Shown one piece after another: positions 22,896-25,391 of a DNA stretch of 25,391 nucleotides. A model generated the notes under the pieces. That model made no database searches and was not told the DNA's origin. It saw only the letters and a list, made by a program, of their open reading frames with translations. This DNA is from an uncultured Eubacteriales bacterium. GTDB taxonomy: Bacteria; Bacillota; Clostridia; Oscillospirales; CAG-272. Made by a program: the position numbers and the translations under genes. Numbering within the stretch: position 1 is the stretch's first letter; every line of letters begins with the position of its first letter. The stretch is from NCBI GenBank assembly GCA_934462825.1, contig CAKSIP010000026.1, forward strand, positions 1 to 25,391, given 5' to 3'.

Positions 22896-22924
22896 ATTGT
22901 AGCATTTTGCCTTTGGCAAGTCAA
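22896..22924 (-). promoter_or_regulatory. Promoter for the MFS–M42 unit
   Basis: On the minus strand, TTGACT (22924-22919) and TACAAT (22901-22896) are separated by 17 bases. Transcription would begin near 22889, leaving a leader of about 190 nt before the MFS start codon. Confidence 0.78.
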
Positions 22925-23021
22925 GCCTTTTCCGGTTTTTTCACCGAAATAATTTTGCCGTGTTACATGAAATGGAAAATCCGGTGCAAAAAGGCACGGA
23001 GCGGAGAAAAACAGAAAAAGA

Positions 23022-23080
23022 GATTGCGTTCCGGCAAAAGCGTTTTGGCATCAAGCCAAACGCTCCGAAAGAACGCAATC
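23022..23080 (-). terminator. Nested hairpin terminator after the MmcQ/YjbR gene
   Basis: GATTGCGTTC (23022-23031) pairs perfectly with GAACGCAATC (23071-23080). Inside, 23039-23049 pairs with 23055-23064 (AGCGTTTTGGC with GCCAAACGCT, one bulged base). Read on the minus strand, the structure is followed by TCTTTTTCTGTTTTTC, fitting a rho-independent terminator for the gene ending at 23151. Confidence 0.65.
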
Positions 23081-23150
23081 CCTTCGGGAAAGACGCATGC
23101 ATGGCAAAGAAACAACAGCCGGCCGCTCCGCCGACAAAAAAACGGACACT

Positions 23151-23870
23151 TTACCCTTTCTTCCCTTTGGTCAAGCGGAAGCTTGTCTCTACCATGGCCA
23201 TAATGGCGTCGTCGGTCAGGGTGTCGTCGAGCACGACCGAGATCCATTTTTGGTGATTCATGTGATACCCGGGGTAGATTCCGTTGCTTTTGCCCGGTTC
23301 GTCCGCGTGCATAGGATCGGTTTTCAGATTGATGATGTCCGTCGTGCCGGTGTCTCCGTTTTTCAAAAGGGAATCCCAGCGGATATGCAGGATCAGGGCA
23401 AACCACTTGTCGTTTTCGGCATGGCGGAAGGTTCCGCACCTTGGGTATTGATTTTCGCTCCACGGGAAATCGGGCCTTACGGAATAAAGCGCCCAAATCC
23501 GTTCCGCAATCCGGTTGGCCTGCTCGGAAACGAACAAAACCTCCGTGCAACACCCCTCTGCAATTTGTTCCAAAACCGCCCGATAGGCGGTTCGCACGGC
23601 GTTGACATAAGCGCCGTTCATTCCGCCGGCCCGGAGGGGCTGATATTCTTCCTCGTTCATTTTGTCAATCACTTTGCCCCGCACCGCGCCGGTGTCTGAT
23701 ACAAACACGGTCGCTTGAAATTCCCCGTTCATAAAATCGGAGGTGTATTCATACCCGGCCTCCGTTTTTCGGAAGCCGAACGCTTCCATTTTGGCGGTTA
23801 TAAAACGCTTTCTCTGAAAAAAGAGCGCTTCGAGCTCGCTTTCCGCCGGCTCGGTTGCTTTTATACTCAT
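23151..23870 (-). CDS. MmcQ/YjbR family protein
   Basis: This 239-residue soluble protein starts at ATG 23870 behind AGGGGAG. The C-terminal half resembles the MmcQ/YjbR fold: RPDFPWSENQYPRCGTFRHA, then KWFALILHI, and further on GIYPGYHMNHQKWISVVLDD and ALAMVETSF-like TDDAIMAMVETSFRLT. The N-terminal half (FQRKRFITAKMEAFGFRKTE...) may be a second, diverged domain, since many family members are only about 120 residues. The family is often labelled DNA-binding, but a function is not well established. It lies 26 nt after a half-size EamA transporter gene and is probably co-transcribed with it. Confidence 0.82.
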   Translation of the reverse strand: MSIKATEPAESELEALFFQRKRFITAKMEAFGFRKTEAGYEYTSDFMNGEFQATVFVSDTGAVRGKVIDKMNEEEYQPLRAGGMNGAYVNAVRTAYRAVLEQIAEGCCTEVLFVSEQANRIAERIWALYSVRPDFPWSENQYPRCGTFRHAENDKWFALILHIRWDSLLKNGDTGTTDIINLKTDPMHADEPGKSNGIYPGYHMNHQKWISVVLDDTLTDDAIMAMVETSFRLTKGKKG

Positions 23871-23896
23871 GCGTATCTCCCCTTGTCACGTATGCG

Positions 23897-24310
23897 TTAC
23901 AGAACCATCAGCAAAGTTCCGGCGCCGAGCAAAAGACAGCCTATCAGCGATTTGACCGTCATCGGCTCGCGCAAAAGGCAAAAGGCAAGCACGAGGGTAA
24001 AAACCACGCTGAGCTTATCGACAGGGACGACCTTGGAGACCTCCCCCGTCTGTAACGCATAGTAATAGCACAGCCACGAGGCTCCCGTTGCCACCCCGGA
24101 AAGAATCAGAAACAACCAGCTTTTTTTGCTGATCGTTGCCAAGCCCCCCTGTGCATGGGTGAGAAAGACCATGCCCCACGCCATCACAAGAACCACGACC
24201 GTTCGGATCGCCGTAGCCAAAGTCGAGTTGACTTCATGGATCCCTATCTTGACAAGAATGGTGGTAAGTGCGGCAAACACGGCAGACAACAAAGCAAAAA
24301 CAAACCACAT
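23897..24310 (-). CDS. Single-domain EamA/DMT family transporter
   Basis: I place the start at ATG 24310 because GGGAGG lies seven bases upstream, giving 137 residues. The protein has about five membrane helices and a single EamA repeat: MWFVFALLSAVFAALTTILV at the start, SGVATGASWLCYYYALQTGE with VVPVDKLSVVFTLVLAF, and a final LREPMTVKSLIGCLLLGAGT. Most DMT carriers have two such repeats, so this half-size form should act as a dimer, like YnfA- or SMR-type small transporters. The substrate is unknown. It heads the unit with the MmcQ gene. Confidence 0.88.
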   Translation of the reverse strand: MWFVFALLSAVFAALTTILVKIGIHEVNSTLATAIRTVVVLVMAWGMVFLTHAQGGLATISKKSWLFLILSGVATGASWLCYYYALQTGEVSKVVPVDKLSVVFTLVLAFCLLREPMTVKSLIGCLLLGAGTLLMVL

Positions 24311-24347
24311 GATAACGCCTCCCAAAGCTTTGATTTGTCAGTACCTC

Positions 24348-24376
24348 ATTATAGCACAAACGCGTGCGTTTCTCAA
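24348..24376 (-). promoter_or_regulatory. Promoter for the EamA–MmcQ unit
   Basis: On the minus strand, TTGAGA (24376-24371) and TATAAT (24353-24348) are separated by 17 bases, with a predicted start near 24341, about 31 bases before the transporter start codon. Confidence 0.8.
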
Positions 24377-24499
24377 TCGTTTTCGCGTATTTTGCAAAGA
24401 GGCGGCTTTGGGAGGCGGTGCCCGAGAAGGGACGAAGGGGGAAAACAGGGGAACAAGGCCTTGCGGCTTTCCGTGAAAAAGCGGTGGCGGTGGCCGGAT

Positions 24500-24994
24500 T
24501 TAGGCGGCCTCTCGCTTTTGCAAGGCCGACAAGCCCAAGGCGCAGAGCGCGGCAAAGGCGATGCCGCAAAGGATGTAGGTCAAATTGAAAAACAGAAGAT
24601 TCACCACATACCGCATGGGCATTCGGGGAAAAAGCACGGCATAAGGCTCGGCCCGCCCGACCGCCTTCATGACATCAAAGACGCGGAGGGGATTTACTCC
24701 GCACAAATATGCGCCGAGGAAATACAGCGCCACCTTTTCAACGACCGCCGGGAGCAGAAGCCCCAACGCGTAAAACCACGGCGACTGCTTTGGACAGCAC
24801 TTTCCTAAATACAGCGCGCCGAAGAGAAAAGGAAGCAACACAAGACAAGCGCCTTGTGCGGCCAGGTGAAGCTGTAGCCCAAAAATGAGAAAGATCATGC
24901 GGATCAAAAGGTACCCGCCGAGCAGGATCAGCCAACAGACCGGCAGAGCGATCCACGGGCTTTGCCGGGGGAGGGTGGATTCGTTGTTGTACAT
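24500..24994 (-). CDS. Small multi-pass membrane protein of unknown function
   Basis: This 164-residue protein has four predicted helices (about 15-41, 44-64, 72-97 and 128-154). I do not recognise a family. It starts at ATG 24994 behind AAAGGAG, 22 nt after the stop of the FtsX-type permease gene, so it is probably the last gene of that ABC transporter operon. Between helices 3 and 4 lies a polar stretch with NPLRVFDVMKAVGRAEP. No clear terminator follows; the gap to 24376 shows only GC-rich sequence that I cannot assign. Confidence 0.65.
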   Translation of the reverse strand: MYNNESTLPRQSPWIALPVCWLILLGGYLLIRMIFLIFGLQLHLAAQGACLVLLPFLFGALYLGKCCPKQSPWFYALGLLLPAVVEKVALYFLGAYLCGVNPLRVFDVMKAVGRAEPYAVLFPRMPMRYVVNLLFFNLTYILCGIAFAALCALGLSALQKREAA

Positions 24995-25016
24995 CGTTTT
25001 CTCCTTTCGTTGCTTT

Positions 25017-25391
25017 TTACAGATTTTCGTTTTTCAAGGCGTCGATGGGATTGTCCTTTTTGATTTTGCTCATGGAATACATCATGGTGGCAAACACGAC
25101 CAGGAACACGCTCAGCACGGCGATGCCGATGGCCGCCCACGGCAGATGGAAGGTCGTTTCATACGTTTTCCCGACGGCGCGGTAAATCAGATAGGTAATG
25201 CCGCAGGACACCGGCAGGCCGAGAAGCAAGGCTTTGGAGCCGTACAAAAGGCATTCGTAGTTCATCATTTTGTTGAAGCCCTTCTGCGTCATGCCGACCG
25301 ATTTCAGCATGGCAAACTCCCGGCGGCGCAGGTGGATGTTGGTGGAGATCGTATTGAACACATTGGCGGCGGCGATCAGAGAGATCAGCAC
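25017..25391 (-). CDS. FtsX-like ABC transporter permease (partial, 5' end off window)
   Basis: Only the last 125 or so residues are visible; the frame is open at the right edge. The sequence VLISLIAAANVFNTISTNIHLRRREFAMLKSVGMTQKGFNKMM is diagnostic of the FtsX/MacB permease C-terminal domain. Two further helices and the usual end IKKDNPIDALKNENL follow. Such permeases work with an ATPase, often encoded upstream, in export of peptides or lipoproteins or in antimicrobial peptide resistance. The ATPase would be to the right of the window. Confidence 0.92.
   Translation of the reverse strand: MLISLIAAANVFNTISTNIHLRRREFAMLKSVGMTQKGFNKMMNYECLLYGSKALLLGLPVSCGITYLIYRAVGKTYETTFHLPWAAIGIAVLSVFLVVFATMMYSMSKIKKDNPIDALKNENL

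Larger units (their letters stand above)
22700..23150 (-). other. Gene-free region: long MFS leader, its promoter, and the MmcQ terminator
   Basis: This 451-base stretch has no supported gene. From right to left it holds the terminator hairpin of the MmcQ gene (23022-23080), the MFS promoter (22896-22924) and a transcribed leader of about 190 bases. The leader contains a stable hairpin, GCTCCGCC/GGCAGAGC, at 22747-22765 with a three-base loop. A 20-codon frame starting in the leader near 22880 has no ribosome site, and I do not count it. Confidence 0.6.

Overview
The window looks like chromosomal DNA from an anaerobic Gram-positive of the class Clostridia (Bacillota), probably a gut-type Oscillospiraceae/Ruminococcaceae relative. 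I infer this from the strong AGGAGG-type ribosome binding sites, TTGACA/TATAAT promoters, moderately high GC with lysine/alanine-rich proteins, and the gene families present (NHLM peptide export, DUF4358–MBOAT–DHHW, Rrf2–CcdA–TlpA). I see no rRNA, tRNA, CRISPR array, transposase or phage gene.

Positions 1–9763 (all minus strand) form one tightly spaced cluster built around an NHLM/NHLP-type peptide exporter. In transcription order it encodes a STAS anti-sigma antagonist, a membrane-bound SpoIIE-type phosphatase, an RsbW/SpoIIAB-type kinase, a very short secretion (HlyD-like) protein, a peptidase-containing ABC transporter (C39), a second ABC transporter, a 78-residue unknown protein, an ECF sigma factor, and three small proteins with double-glycine leaders. 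The three candidate cargos are very different: one carries a CxxC-x10-CxxC element, one is an Asn-rich tandem-repeat polypeptide without cysteine, and one is a Nif11-type precursor with a six-cysteine core that runs off the left edge. No modifying enzyme lies within the window; any would have to be left of position 1 or elsewhere. The partner-switching trio plus the ECF factor suggests that export is tied to an extracellular signal.

Positions 9829–12857 hold a TetR-family regulator (minus strand) next to a plus-strand redox operon: an Rrf2 regulator with a clear promoter overlapped by inverted repeats, a DUF6132 membrane protein, CcdA and a TlpA-like thioredoxin. CcdA and TlpA probably carry reducing power to the outside of the membrane.

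Positions 13008–18652 (plus strand) hold a secreted acidic coiled-coil protein, an OmpR-type response regulator with its histidine kinase, and then a DUF4358 lipoprotein, an MBOAT acyltransferase and a DHHW-family protein. The last two resemble the AlgI/AlgJ pair and probably O-acylate a surface polymer. A strong hairpin closes the group.

Positions 18842–25391 (minus strand) hold several short transcription units: MarR regulator plus TauE/SafE exporter; MFS transporter plus M42 peptidase, with a leader of about 190 nt; half-size EamA transporter plus MmcQ/YjbR protein; and a small membrane protein downstream of a partial FtsX-type permease that enters from the right edge.
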